Part shown: in pieces, positions 1 to 11,530 of the stretch
How positions within the stretch are numbered: the stretch's first letter is position 1
Layout of the letters: every line of letters starts with the position of its first letter
DNA from: Leptodontidium sp. MPI-SDFR-AT-0119
Lineage: Eukaryota > Ascomycota > Leotiomycetes > Helotiales > Leptodontidiaceae
Length of the DNA: 64,000 nt
Assembly (NCBI GenBank): GCA_020726505.1
Contig: JAHLEZ010000044.1
Span: 62,001-126,000, forward strand
Direction: 5' to 3'
Translations under genes and position numbers: made by a program
Notes under the pieces: generated by a model
What the model saw: only the letters and a program-made list of their open reading frames with translations
Databases searched by the model: none
What the model was told of the DNA's origin: nothing

Positions 1-2
1 AC

Positions 3-185
3 CCAGGAGTTGGCCAGATTGCTCAGGAGTACTTTGGTTTGGAGAATGAGATTGTCAAGGGGAATGCTGGAGGCGAGCTGTCGATCGATGGTGCTGATAT
101 CGATAAATTCCGTGCTGCTATTCCTGCGAATGTAGCCGCTGGTGTGGATAGCTGTTTGGCTAAGTGTGGTATTTCCAAGAGATAA
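3..185 (+). CDS. 3' end of an unrecognised protein (partial)
   Basis: Frame 3 is open from the window edge to a TAA at 183-185 and gives about 60 residues. They begin PGVGQIAQEYFGLEN and end in a short cysteine-containing tail (DSCLAKCGISKR). Codon use is balanced and there is no RIP damage, so this is probably the last exon of a host gene that starts outside the window. I do not recognise the family. The paired cysteines near the C-terminus would suit a secreted protein, but that is only a guess. The gene marks the left border of the repeat-rich compartment. Confidence 0.5.
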   Translation, partial: PGVGQIAQEYFGLENEIVKGNAGGELSIDGADIDKFRAAIPANVAAGVDSCLAKCGISKR

Positions 186-711
186 ACGGGTGGCATGAAT
201 AATGATTATTGATCTTTGTTAGCACAGCATAGCGTGGCGGTTTTTGTTTTGGTGCATGAATGGTGCATGTATGATTTGGGGGCGGGTTTCTTGTTTCACT
301 TTATAGCGACGGCGGTAGATTTTAGATCGGGATAAATTATGTTGCAGGTTTAAGTCACGAGTATGTCAGGTGGCCGGATAACAAAATCTTTGCACGCTAG
401 CGGTTGCCCATAGCTTTTAATAACAAGCTGATCAACCCAATTGACACTCTCCTGCTTCCTCGCTGTACGTGATTATCCTAGCAATAGAAACCAAAAGAAC
501 TCTGCCATGTTTGCAAGTCGGGTATCGTCCCCGGGGCGAGCAGTCAAGAGCGGCACCTGCGAGCGCAGCCACACCGACTCTTGGGGGACGAGCTCAAGGC
601 GACTGCTGAGCTCCTTAGCAGCTACGACCTGAGGAGTGTTGCAGAGCTGCGAGAGCACAAGCCTCGACCGGAAGACAAGTGTCAGCTGATTGAGCATTTA
701 GTTAGCTATGA
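186..711. other. Intergenic stretch, no gene seen
   Basis: Presumed 3' flank of the partial gene, then moderately GC-rich sequence. Small overlapping ORFs on both strands (441-697) show no family resemblance. Sequence from about 430 may belong to the same degraded helicase copy as the zinc-finger relic that follows, but I cannot align it. Confidence 0.3.
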
Positions 712-1015
712 TGGCGTTTATTGTCTACAGCCGCAGACAGCGCTCTGAGCATGGTAGCAGATCACAAGGCACTGCACATGGTAACGGGCACCTTCCACGA
801 TGTGGACAAGACTAAGAACAATCCTGGGCACATAGCGCGCAAGGTTCATGACATAGCTTGCTGCATTTCGAATGGGCGCAACTGACTTCGCAGGGTTCCG
901 TGCAAAGAGGACAGGGCATATCGCCATGGCATAGAGCTTTGCAGCTATGACTGCAGGTCGTGTATGGTCTTCCACACCGGGTATTGCAAACTCCATGTAT
1001 CGTCTCAACATTCAT
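712..1015 (-). pseudogene. NFX1-type zinc-finger fragment (relic of a fungal NFX1-like helicase)
   Basis: On the minus strand, 812-1015 encodes a chain of Cys/His fingers (CNTRCGRPYTTCSHSCKALCHG, then CPLCTEPCEVSCAHSKC and CHEPCALCAQDCS). This is the spacing of NF-X1-type zinc fingers in large fungal superfamily I helicases related to ZNFX1. After a TAG, where a tryptophan or glutamine would be expected, the same frame continues with further finger-like text (SCPHRGRCPLPCAVPCD, then CSERC) to about 712, where another TAG occurs. Both stops fit C-to-T change. No helicase core is visible in the flanks, so this is an isolated, RIP-type degraded fragment rather than a working gene. Confidence 0.65.
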
Positions 1016-3766
1016 GTCGTTAATCCTGGTATTGCAATCTTTATAAGCATACGTGCAATTGTGTCCACAAGTCAGTGCTGCTCCGTAGGTTGCTGAATAG
1101 GGGTAATCAAGGTCTAAAGGCAGTTCGTGACAACGGACTCGAATTTTATGTTTACAATGCTTTATAACTTGTTTTATCTAGACCTAATAGCGAACTTCGT
1201 CTGGTATCTGCGCTTCATGACATCTCAGCTGCCTAGTGATGTGTCCACATAGTAAAGGGTTAATTCTAGATAAATATAGGTGGCAATATTAATGCTTTTT
1301 TCAGATTTTATGAAACTACTAGAGAACCTCTCTTATAAGACAGGCCTTTAAAGAAAAATACATAGATCTCGGCTCAATACACACCGCCAAGGAATAGATA
1401 GTTAAGAAAGTCAGTTATCCAGCCTATAACACCTGAAGATTAGTCCCTATGATGGCCGTCGGATGGATGGCGTTGTCTCGGAAATAGCAGCCAGCACTAT
1501 AGGCTAGGCGATTATTCCGGACGCTTGGCTAGTCGGCCAGACATTCCCAGCAAAATTCGTGTTTGCAAGATGCGCCTGTAGAAATTTGACGTTCGATACA
1601 TATTCTTATACTGAGGGCTAATATACGCTATACTGAGAAAGGGAGAAGACATCTAGAGGCCTTTCGTATTAAGAACTAACTTACACGTCATGTGAAAACA
1701 ACTTAGCTCTTTTCAATTCTAGCTTCGCAGCCTGGACAAGCTTTAGTGTTAGTCATGATATATTCCTGCGTCTGTACGAATTTCGAATCGCTGCCGAATT
1801 CCACGCATGTGATACTTAAATGTTATAACCTCTAGTGTCTGAAGCACATTCGGAAACCGCACTCTATGTATTGGACTGCCGCTGACAACATGTCGACATC
1901 TTCATGCACTTGGCCATTTCTACACGTTAGTGATAGGCACTAGCGAAAATTAGGTTGTGAGGAGAGAGCCCGCCGGACAAGGATCTTTTCGCATCTACGA
2001 TGTTTGTTAGGCCAGATCTTAATAGGAATATTAGTTCACTAGTATTTATAGTGACCTTTCGAATGTATTTGACCCCCCTAACCTCCGAATTTCCTCAAAT
2101 GAAAGAACTCGATTGCAGTGAAGGCACTCGATGAGATCAACTTCATAACATAAGCCATTCAAACTACCTCTAGAAGCTAGCGATTAAAGAAGTAGAGCTT
2201 TCGGTTCGCCCATCACAGCCTCTATTACCTCTACCTTTAGCTTTATAATCAGCCACGGCACTAGTATCTTTAAATTTACCTCTAAATAATACTTTACGAG
2301 GAAGATTTTGCTATTGAGTTTAGAGAGAAGAGTATGAGTAGACACGGGAAGTCGAGGCGAAAATGGACGTGAAGAAAGAAGTGGGAGTAAAGTAAGATAA
2401 GAAAAACGAGGGAATTGTTCGTTGCGCTACTACTAGTATTTACATCTCTCACACGATCCTAAAGCCTAAAGCGAAAAACTTCGGCCTCGTATACGATGAG
2501 CAGGATCTAAGTTGTAGTTATCCCAGTTTTGCTATTAACCTCAGCCTCATTATACCACTGTAGTAAGTAGCATTTATTACTTGATTGTTAATTTTATAGC
2601 TCGATCGTCCTTTGTTTATCTCAACTATAATAATCTATTACCTTCTCCCTTTTCCACTTCTTAATCTCGTTCACTTTAATCTATTTTCGTTACACTTAAC
2701 CTTTATACGAGATTACTAGTTAAAGCCCCGAGGAACTAGCGAGGGATCTTAAGTAAGGAAGCAAGGACCGGATTTGGAGATACAAGAGCGGAGCTGGATA
2801 CGTAGAGTAGGCTAAGGGTAAAACCAGGAAGGGCAGAGTTAGGAAGTTAAAAAGGACAGGACCTTGAAATACTAAGGGCAGAGCTGCGATGGGCGGAGCT
2901 AGTAAAATATAAGACTTAGAGCGAAGTTGGGGAAAACAGACTTTAGGAACTCGGAGAAAGTAGCATCTGCTAGTAGACGAGCGAATTGGCTGATACGGAA
3001 GAGAATAAACGTGGTATATGCACGAGAACGAAGTAGAGAGGATCAGGATTAAGGATTAGTGTTGGGCACAACATTGTATTTTAGCAAAGCATGCACTCCT
3101 TTTATTCCTCTCTTTAGCACCCTTACTCAAGCCAAGCAAAAAGCTATCCATCTATTCCATTCTATGCCCATGCCCGTGCCCTCGTCGAGACCGAGACCTA
3201 GGCAATCACACCTCACCACACTACACCCTGCAATTCCATCTCGAAAGCCAAATCCCCGGAAAGAGCTATTTCTGGAGGTTTCGTTCGTCGAGCTGCAAAA
3301 TAATTCGAAAGGGTCTACAATGGCATAGATAGGTGGCGTATCGGAGGATTATCAACCAGATCTTGAAATCATCTGACTCGATGTTGTCTTAATAGCTCAT
3401 AGTAGTCTGACCAAGTTCGTTCACTTCCATAGCGGTGGACTAGCATGAAGAGGTGTCAGAGTGGTTCGAGGCTTTGCGTATCACCAATAGATGAGAACTC
3501 AAGTCGCCTTAGCTAGATATAGATACATGCCAGCTGATCGTAGAGATGTTGTCGCTGTTCATCTAGCAGGGTCTTTAATCCTATATCAGAGAGTGTCCGG
3601 CCTTCGATGTACATGAATTGAGTGATAACCCTAGGGTTGTCGCATAAAAGAGAGCATGAAACCAGCAATTGCTAGAAGGTACCCTAATATAATTCTGGCT
3701 CTTATGTAGATCATGAGGGCTAGCAGGAATTAACCGTCTTTACACTAAGACTCCGCCACTGTTCAA

Positions 3767-3801
<35 letters not shown>

Positions 3802-3986
3802 GAAAGCATCAAGTAAGCAAGTAAGGAAAGGAAAATGTGCAGATGAAAATAATACACTCTGATATCCGTCTCGTGCGCTTTTGTAGTGGATGAAATTGCT
3901 TGGCGGCATCCTCCGTGGGCAACATTTCCCCCCCCCCCCCGTGATCCAGACAAGTTGGGGTCCCCAGTGCGATGTTTTTTCTCCGA
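1016..3986. other. Degenerate intergenic DNA with a dinucleotide and a homopolymer tract
   Basis: No reading frame of recognisable family on either strand. Much of 1100-3050 is AT-rich with many TA dinucleotides, as in RIP-affected repeats. An 89-codon ORF at 3059-3328 has no recognisable features. An (AG)n tract lies at 3769-3797 and a run of 13 C at 3928-3940. I see no terminal repeats. Confidence 0.4.
3769..3797. repeat. (AG)n microsatellite
   Basis: About 14 uninterrupted AG units, visible directly in the sequence. It lies roughly 190 bp beyond the stop codon of the minus-strand kinase-like gene. Confidence 0.95.
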
Positions 3987-5033
3987 TCAAAATCCAGCTT
4001 CCTTGGTTGCCTGAGATATGTTCGAGAGTTGTTCACAAACGCGACCGAACATCCCAAGCAGAAGCACATCGCTCTCCTCATCGACGCTTGGTTTCACCGT
4101 AAGACATTCCCGTACAACCTTTGCGTAATCTTCACCCATAAATGACTCCACAAATGCAAGACGAGTCTCACTGGCTAAGTCTTCCTTCCGTAATAAACGT
4201 TGCCAATGCCGGTGCTCCTTGCTTATGGTCAAGACTTGGTCGATAGTTCTCCAACAAGCCACCTCTATTAAAATAACACCAAAAGCGTAGATATCAGAAC
4301 TCCTCCAAATCTTGTGCGGGCCAGGCCCATGATCGGATACATCTCGAATTGCTGGATGCAAAAACACGATCTCTTCGAAGTCAGGCGGAATTATAGCCCT
4401 GGAATAATCCGAAATAACAGGTCGAAGGAAACCAAACCCCGAGAGGTAAAATGAGCTATTATTAATCGTATCCTCATCTGGAAAGAAAACGATGCTGGAA
4501 CTACTGAGATTTCCGTGCAGCCATGAATCAGAGTGCAAAGCGTGAATACACTTTGCAAGCTCCTGGCAAAGCAAAGCACGATCGGCTTTCGAAGGCGGAG
4601 GGTGTCGTAGCTGAAGAATCTGACTGAGACTGCGAGGGCATATGTTCCAAAACAGTTCTGGTTTTTTATATATCATCCAAATGCGGTGATGAATTCTTGT
4701 GCATTTGACATCGGCCATATAACCTAAACAGCGAGGCAGGTGAAGGGGTGTGTCCTTGCCGCAGAGTCGTTGTACGAGTTGTTCGGCTTGGGCAGTATAA
4801 AAGTCTTTCGAGCAAAATTGGTTCGGTTCTTCATGGCATTCGAACTCCAGGCAATCAATCCACACAATTTGAGCGGTTCCATTTTGAGAAAATATCGCTT
4901 GATTGCGTGCAGCAGTAGCAGAAGGGAGGAGTGTGATGCAAGCCTCATCAATCCTCATCTTGCTCGAGGACTCAAGTTTCTCCCGCTTGATCAGACCACC
5001 GATGGATAGGTCCGCTTCTCTTTTTTTAGACAT
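3987..5033 (-). CDS. Kinase-like protein of the fungal HeLo-associated type, probably catalytically dead
   Basis: An unbroken ORF of 348 aa from the ATG at 5033. The frame stays open upstream to about 5120 without another ATG, so an upstream exon is possible. The C-terminal two thirds follow a protein kinase fold: a catalytic-loop region LHGNLSSSS at about residues 172-180 where HRDxxxxN is expected, LSGFGF at about 197-202 in place of DFG, and SSDIYAFGVILIE at about 245-257 matching the helix F region. The catalytic Asp of HRD and the DFG Asp are both missing, so this looks like a pseudokinase. This layout is familiar from fungal proteins with an N-terminal prion-inhibition/HeLo domain followed by a degenerate kinase domain, which are linked to cell-death and incompatibility genes. 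No HeLo domain is seen in the frame or in the next 200 bp upstream. There are no RIP-type stops. Confidence 0.7.
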   Translation of the reverse strand: MSKKREADLSIGGLIKREKLESSSKMRIDEACITLLPSATAARNQAIFSQNGTAQIVWIDCLEFECHEEPNQFCSKDFYTAQAEQLVQRLCGKDTPLHLPRCLGYMADVKCTRIHHRIWMIYKKPELFWNICPRSLSQILQLRHPPPSKADRALLCQELAKCIHALHSDSWLHGNLSSSSIVFFPDEDTINNSSFYLSGFGFLRPVISDYSRAIIPPDFEEIVFLHPAIRDVSDHGPGPHKIWRSSDIYAFGVILIEVACWRTIDQVLTISKEHRHWQRLLRKEDLASETRLAFVESFMGEDYAKVVRECLTVKPSVDEESDVLLLGMFGRVCEQLSNISQATKEAGF

Positions 5034-8000
5034 GCCTGGAATAACACCTGATGAGTGGGCCAAATGGGAAGAACAAAGGATTACAAGAAGGCTTGAGGGT
5101 CCACAGAGTAGATGAGCCGCCTACGGAAATTTTGGGCGGAGGTCAGATCGGATCTGGTGCACGGGATTATCGCGCCTTCAAGAATGGCGTCAGGCAGCCA
5201 CGTAGCGCTGCAGGAAACGCTAGAAATAAATGCCGAAGCGGATCCACTCACATTCCATAAAAGATTTTCCTAGCAAATACGACGCTTCTCATCAGCCATT
5301 ACAACTTAAAGAAGCGCGATCCTAGCCTCCTCCAATAATTGTATATCGTTGCAGGATAAGAGTCTACTACGCCGTATCGGCAAGCAATAAAACAAGATCA
5401 CTTAGGTATTATCACGTGATCATGCCTCGCGAAGAGATAGGAGCGGCCTTCCGTCTCTTGAGTTCGGCTTAGCGCAGTTCCTCGATCCGCTTGATTTTGC
5501 ATAAACTATTTCTCGAACTGTAATGAGGTGAATTTAATGAGAAAAGACTAGGAATTGATCATATACAACAAGGCATTTCATTTAAGGCTTAACTCGGTAA
5601 AAAAGATTGGTGTGGATATCTTCAGCCTCATCGCCCAGCCTTGTGGATTTTGCGACGTTCCTCTAAAATTTCATGAACTTGCAGCCGCCACATCTTCACA
5701 CCGTGAACCTCAGCACGACCAATTCCTATGGAGTATCACACAGCATTGATATATCTATTCAGCTATGCCTAGTAACTTTCGGAGCAGTTGTTAGATCTGC
5801 TAAGTGTCTTAGGGTCCCTGGCCGCGCGCGGTTTGTCTACTTCTCTCCCAACACGCACTGCTAACTCGTATGCAGGAAATGAAGCTCCGAATCGGATTCA
5901 ACGAGAAGCGATAAGCCTTGCACCCGCATAAGTGATTCACGAACCCATATGCCGTCCTCCGATCAACAGTATCCTCCCACCACCAAGATGGCGAAACTTG
6001 CAAACGATCCACAACGAGCTCCTTTACATATCGAATGCAAACTCTACGGCGCTTTTATAGCGCGACACCACTCACCAAAATGATCTCAGCTAATTTCCCT
6101 CGGTCGCGCACATAAGGCAGTCATGTGGAGGCTCTTAGGCCATTTAGGAAGGGGAATTGAGGCACATATTTTGCACCCCGGTATAACTGCTGGCTAAGTT
6201 AATTTAGGTTTGAAGGAACTAGGTTGGAATCATCAAACTAGATCTGCCCGAACCCAGTGCTGATATAATAACAAGACGAAATATGGCTTTAGTACTCACA
6301 CCTAGTCTGCCACCTCTCTTGCCACACGAAGGACCCCTTCGGAACGAGCACAATTCGACCGTGAATGACATCGGATGGCAGTCAGGGCTAGCATAAAATG
6401 GAGGGGGAGTTCCAAACGAAGGAAGAGTCACGAATTGAATGCGACGCACTCGTTTGTAATGGAGGCCACCGATTCGAACAGTTGTTATTAAATCCATCTT
6501 CTTCTTCTTTTCTAGGGATATTGATATGGCCGATTCGTTATTATAAACACGACTCGACCTATGCGCTAAGTTTGCTCTACTTTGAGACTAAAGGATATTG
6601 GATTTCACTTCACTTCATGCTTGTTGCTAATTTCAATGTGCTGTCGGATTCCATGTCGTTGTCAACCGAACTTCAATCTCAAGTCCTGATCATGAACCCA
6701 CATGCTTCTCCTATATGAGTTCCATTCTTGCCCCTGATCTCTGCGAATTTGATCACTAACGAATGCCACTATTGGGAATCCATAGGTTGCGGATGTTGCA
6801 CCAGCTGGACCTTTTCTACCCAAGTCACGGAACCACACAAGAAAGTGATGGCTAGCTGCGATCTTCGGTCCTTAATGGAATGAAGCTACATGGGTGAAGT
6901 GAAGTCGCCCGTCCTTGACTTGAGGCTACTGCACAATTCCATCGCCCCTTCCATTTGCCGCTACAGGATCAATAAATGGCCACCCACCTCGCGGCTATCC
7001 ATGGTCCGCAGAGGCTTCAGAACATCAGGACTTAGGCAAGCCCGCGAAGTAGTAATGGACCAATCGATCGAAGCAGCTGCCTCTTCGGCCAGCAACGCCG
7101 AGGCCAGCCGAACCTATTATAAAGGACGCCTGCCCATAGCTGTGCTAGGCGCTGATGCCCGCTTTCAGTAATTTCCCCTTGCCCAGGCACCGGACGTTAA
7201 CCGGTTTAGGTGCCTAGAAGACGTAGTTTCTACCTCCTATCCGCATCTGGCCGTCCCGTGCCTATACCACGTAATGGGCGCTCCGAGTCAACGCTTTACC
7301 TCGTTTAGTTAGCTGCCTATAGTTTGTTGTTTTACTTATTTTAGAAGAGCGTGCTTTACTACAATCTAATTAGCTCGAGACGCGTACCACGTTCCACGCG
7401 TTTCTCGTCTACTAGGCGCGTTAACTCGTAGTTTCCTTAAATCATAGAGTAGTTTTTAGTATTAAAGATTATGATTTGTTCTTATTTACCGTGATTATTC
7501 TTTTTTATTCGCAGACTACTCTCCTAAGCATATTGTTTAAGTAGATCAATTACACCTCGAATTATGAGAATCCAAGGCTTGCCGCTGAAGCTGTAGCTAA
7601 GGCGGCTAAGAGGACGAGTGCCTTAGTAGTAGCTGTAGCAAGTTGTAGTCCAAAGACAAGTAGTTATACCCTTAAAGTCATCTAACTAAAATCGATAGTA
7701 ATTAATAAGGCTCGGTTATAAATAGCAAACACCAGACAACGTCCCTGGCGTGTTACGAGTCTAATTAAGCCGAAGTATTTACCGAGCTTTTATGTCACAG
7801 GAGCTAACATTAGACTACATCGCTACTTGCAACCTTATCGTTTACCTACCTAAGTATAAGGTGTTATTTTATAAATCTTGCCAGAACACTATTTCAAGCT
7901 AGGAGCTGCGACGGCACCTTTAAGTTCATCACAGCCAAAAGAAACCTATTTAAGAGCTAATTTTTCTCGAGATGTAAAGCCTACTAGTTGCTCAGATATT

Positions 8001-8421
8001 GGTAAAGCTTTTACTACAACTAGATAATTAACTACCGCTATCCTTCTTGCCCCGCCCGGTTCCTGGCTATTATTGCCCTCGCTGTGTATTTTATAAGGTA
8101 ATAAACTTTAAGAATGTTCGGGCTCATTTAAACACGAGGCATAAGATTTTTAGTAATCTAAGTATTACTACTACAAGTACTAGGTGCTTTTTATAGAGAT
8201 AGATACAATCTCCTCGAAGAAAGTGGTGGAAGGTAAAGGCAGATGCTGTGCTTATCAAATGTCGTTGTATCGATAAAAATAGTAGTTCTGATATACTTGA
8301 ATATACTACCGAGGCAAATCCAATAGATGAAGAGCTCGCCATGATGAAGATGGAGGTGGAAGAGGAGTAGCGGCTCGTCGATGAAGAGGCAAAATCTACA
8401 GAGTAGACCCTAGAGCTTAAG
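5034..8421. other. Intergenic and degenerate repeat DNA
   Basis: The first few hundred bases are presumably the promoter of the kinase-like gene; a CACGTG palindrome lies near 5414. From about 5300 to 7170 I see only short ORFs without family resemblance (for example 93 codons at 6890-7171). From about 7170 to 8420 the DNA is rich in TA and in TAG/TAA codons and looks RIPed. Near 8050-8140 a broken stretch reads like a C2H2 finger (Cys residues, then RAHLNTRHK), possibly from a dead transposase, but it is too short to assign. Confidence 0.4.
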
Positions 8422-8592
8422 TGTCACGACACTAGAGCCTTGGTCGCAAAAGGTTGACTTAACACTTAGAATACAAAACTACAGAGCTACTCTACAGGAG
8501 GGAGCCATATATATAGGGAGTCAGAGGGGAGTCGGACCTATTCCGGACCCCTGACCTAGCTGAACCCTAGCCGAAGTACACCTGTCGTAACA
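8422..8592 (+). repeat. Solo LTR with 5-bp target site duplication
   Basis: A 171-bp segment starts TGTCACGACACTAG and ends CCTGTCGTAACA, giving TG...CA ends and an imperfect terminal inverted repeat (TGTCACGAC against GTCGTAACA). It is flanked by identical TTAAG at 8417-8421 and 8593-8597, and contains a TATATATA box. There is no internal region, so this is a solo LTR left by recombination between two LTRs. The orientation given is nominal. Confidence 0.8.
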
Positions 8593-9293
8593 TTAAGCAT
8601 AACGAGAATACCGAGTGGCTACGCATAAGTGAGTGGCCACGTTAGTTTCAGAACCGACTATTGCATATTATTATTGCTACATAGGCGACACCTTTTATTT
8701 AAGATATCTCGCTTTCTCTAGGATTATGGGCTGGGGAGGAGCTTGTTAACCTAACTATTTAAGAAGCGGTTTTGCGAAAGCTAATCGGCGTTACCGATCA
8801 CGTCTTACAGTGGTGTGAGTAGACATTAAGATTTACACCACGATTCTTAAGGTGCTAGATAAAGAGTTCGACGATAAACGTGTTTCCTCGTCCTCTTGAG
8901 GAGCTTAGCGCCAGAGTAGCCGCCAGAAGTATTTTCGGACCTGTCGACGATTTGTTTGCTACGTTTTTCGTATGCTTTTAGTAACGCGGGCCTATGGCCT
9001 TGTTTTGCACGAGGTCTTTGGTCTGCAGCTATTAAGGGACCAGATATCTATGATAGACTTCGTGTATGATTTCGCAAAGGGGCTTGGTTCTTAAGACGGG
9101 CTTGCTTTTACGGCTTTAATTGAAAACATGTTCTAGCTCCTTGCTATGTTTTGAACAGATATATCTAAGAACGGAAATTTGAATGCCTGTGCCTTAGTTT
9201 ACTTTACTGGAGTCCTTGGAATCTATTCGACCGAACTAGCTTATTAGACAGCGTATGCCTTTACGCCACTCCTCTTTAATCTAATATGAATCG
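8593..9293. other. AT-rich degenerate DNA, no gene seen
   Basis: RIP-like sequence with stops in all frames. No family resemblance and no terminal repeats found. It separates the solo LTR from the first Gypsy relic. Confidence 0.35.
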
Positions 9294-9608
9294 TGTGACG
9301 ACCGTCGCTGCCCAGAGCCTCATTTCCACCGGCTCCACTTAGTACTGCCTGATCGGGACATACCGAGATTACCATGGTGCTAGCCATACCAACCTCTTGT
9401 ATATAAACTTCTTCTTTCCTGACCTTCTTTCCTCTGTAGTTGTAAATTCTAAGTTAATGCTTAGTATCGTCATATGTCCTGTGTTGATATATGAGGCGTT
9501 AGTTACACGTGATTGCCGTCTTTCTAGGGCAAGCGTCACATTATCTATAACTCTTTTCTCTACGTCTAGGAAGACAGTAAATATCCCTCGCCCCCTAATT
9601 CTCTTGTA
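9294..9608 (+). repeat. Putative 5' LTR of a RIPed Gypsy relic
   Basis: The segment begins TGTGACGACC and contains a TATATAAAC box near 9400. It ends TTGTA, which could be a RIPed TTGCA. Three bases further on comes TGGTTACGACTC at 9611, positioned like a primer-binding site. The dead gag reading frame starts about 60 bp after that. No matching 3' LTR is in the window, so the boundaries are inferred from end motifs only. Confidence 0.45.
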
Positions 9609-10839
9609 AGTGGTTACGACTCAGAAGCTCAAATACAAGAAAGGCCTATACCAAGCTATTATAGCTTGACAAATGGCAGTATTAAAACCCCTACCAATAG
9701 CGAAGTCAACATCCACTTCGCCACTATTACCCTCATTCTCCTCCCCGACTTCTGCCTTTACACGACGAAGTCGAAATCCTCTCTTCGCCGGACCTCTCCC
9801 CCCAACTTAATAAGTCAAGCCGAAAGTCGTCCCTCCCTTAGTAAAGTAATCCGCTATAGACGACGCCGATATGTCGTCTGCCTCTTCTTCCGTCCCCCTG
9901 CCCGACTCTCCCAATGCTAACACTCCTAGAGCTAACACACCTAGTGTCGGCCCTAGCCAAATAACGAGTTAATACACGCTAGGAAGTAGTACAGAGCCTT
10001 TAAGGATACACATAGGAGAGACACTATGAGAAAGCCGACTCCGTATTTTAGAAAAGTAACTCACGGAGTCGCGTAGAGAATTAGCGGCTGAAGCTGTCTT
10101 ACAACCGACGAGCCTCTGCCACACAGATCTGCCCTTAGATCTGTGACTTTCTAAGAAGAAGACACACCCCTTTATCCCTTAATTAAGAAAACTCCTGCCC
10201 CCGAGCTAAACAAAGGCAAAGGTAAGGCATAGAGTGCTCCTGACCTTAATAGACCACCAGACGACGATAGTAAGGATAGCTACTAACCCCCTCGCATCCC
10301 ACGTCGTGCTAGTCCCCCTCGCCGTTACTCCCCCTCTTTCTCTGGGATGTCTTAGATGTCTACGGCCTCGCGAATCAAGAAGATTCCTAACCTAAACGAC
10401 AAGCTCTCGGATGGCATCAGCTATAGTCCACGCCTATAGGAAGTCTAAGTCTAAAACGCCTTGCGCCGGTACGACTAGTACTTCGTCGACGACGATCACC
10501 GGAAGGATTGGCTATTAGCACAAACGGAAGGAACAGCTCGTATGTTCCTGGAACCCTCTTTTTTATCCCCGATACTTAATAATAACGGAAACCTAGCGGA
10601 TGCGCTTAATTTAGTTGACCAAGTAGTTAAATTCTTAACTAATCCTTATAAATAATAAATAGCGCGTAACCTCTACTTCGCGTTAAAGATAAAAGCCGTA
10701 AGACAAACCTTTTAGGACTTTTACTAATAGTTCAGGATTCTTGCTAGCCAAGGCGGCGTAACTAACAACTTAATACTTAAAATGGACCTATAAGACAAGC
10801 TTTTATTACGCCTACGCAAGCAACTATTTTATAAGTATT

Positions 10840-11043
10840 TGTCGGGATATATAGTCAAGCCTAAATGCCGGGGTTACGTGTACCACGTGACCTCTTAGCT
10901 AACATATAAGGGAGCTCTCCCTCGAGCTCCTTCTTAGAAAGACGTACAAAATAAAAGGCATAACAAAGCATATGAACCACGGGTTTTCGTGCTACGTGCC
11001 ACCTTTTTGATACCACCACCTTACAAACGAGTATATACCGACA
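10840..11043 (+). repeat. Left LTR of the TRIM-like element
   Basis: 204 bp, TGTCGG...CCGACA. It has two substitutions relative to the right copy: A for G in AAGCCTAAATG, and A for C in ACCACCACC. Contains CACGTG and a TATATA motif. Confidence 0.9.
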
Positions 11044-11224
11044 TTCATGAATGTGTTCTTAATACTCGTATTTGAGACCCTCAAGAACAAGGTTATACTC
11101 ACTGTCGCCGACTGTTGATTTAGGAGCTCCGTACGAAGAGTGCTCGCCTCTAGCACCTAGATCATACCTCATGACAACCTCACGCTTCGTACGGAACCGC
11201 CCTCCTCCGTACAACGATAAAGAA

Positions 11225-11530
11225 AACTTTTGCACGACGACAAATCGGAAAGACAGACCGGAGAGGCAAACTGATCGGACCCTGGCGTCGGCGACTAGCA
11301 GAAGAAGACTTTTGTACAACAACAATCGGAAAGACAGACCGGAGAGGCAAACTGATTAGACCCTGCGTTGGCGACCAGAAGATGATGTTCTGAGCTTAAG
11401 AGGGAGCTCGTACGAGCACAAACTCGTATTTTATCACCGCCTAATACTTTTGTACGACGACAATTGCAAAGACAGACCGGAGAGGCAAACTGATCGGACC
11501 CTGCGTCGGCGACTAGCAGAAGAAGACGAT
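11225..11530 (+). repeat. Three copies of a ~75-bp unit inside the TRIM
   Basis: Copies at about 11225-11304, 11308-11385 and 11446-11530 share the core AGACAGACCGGAGAGGCAAA followed by CTGAT and CCCTG. The first two are adjacent; the third follows about 60 bp later. They create overlapping ORFs of about 90-110 codons on both strands that I regard as repeat artefacts. Confidence 0.85.

Noticed and set aside
3720..4081. Several minus-strand ORFs around the (AG)n tract
   Set aside because: They owe their length to the dinucleotide and C tracts (Ser-Leu and Gly runs) and overlap the end of the kinase-like gene in other frames.
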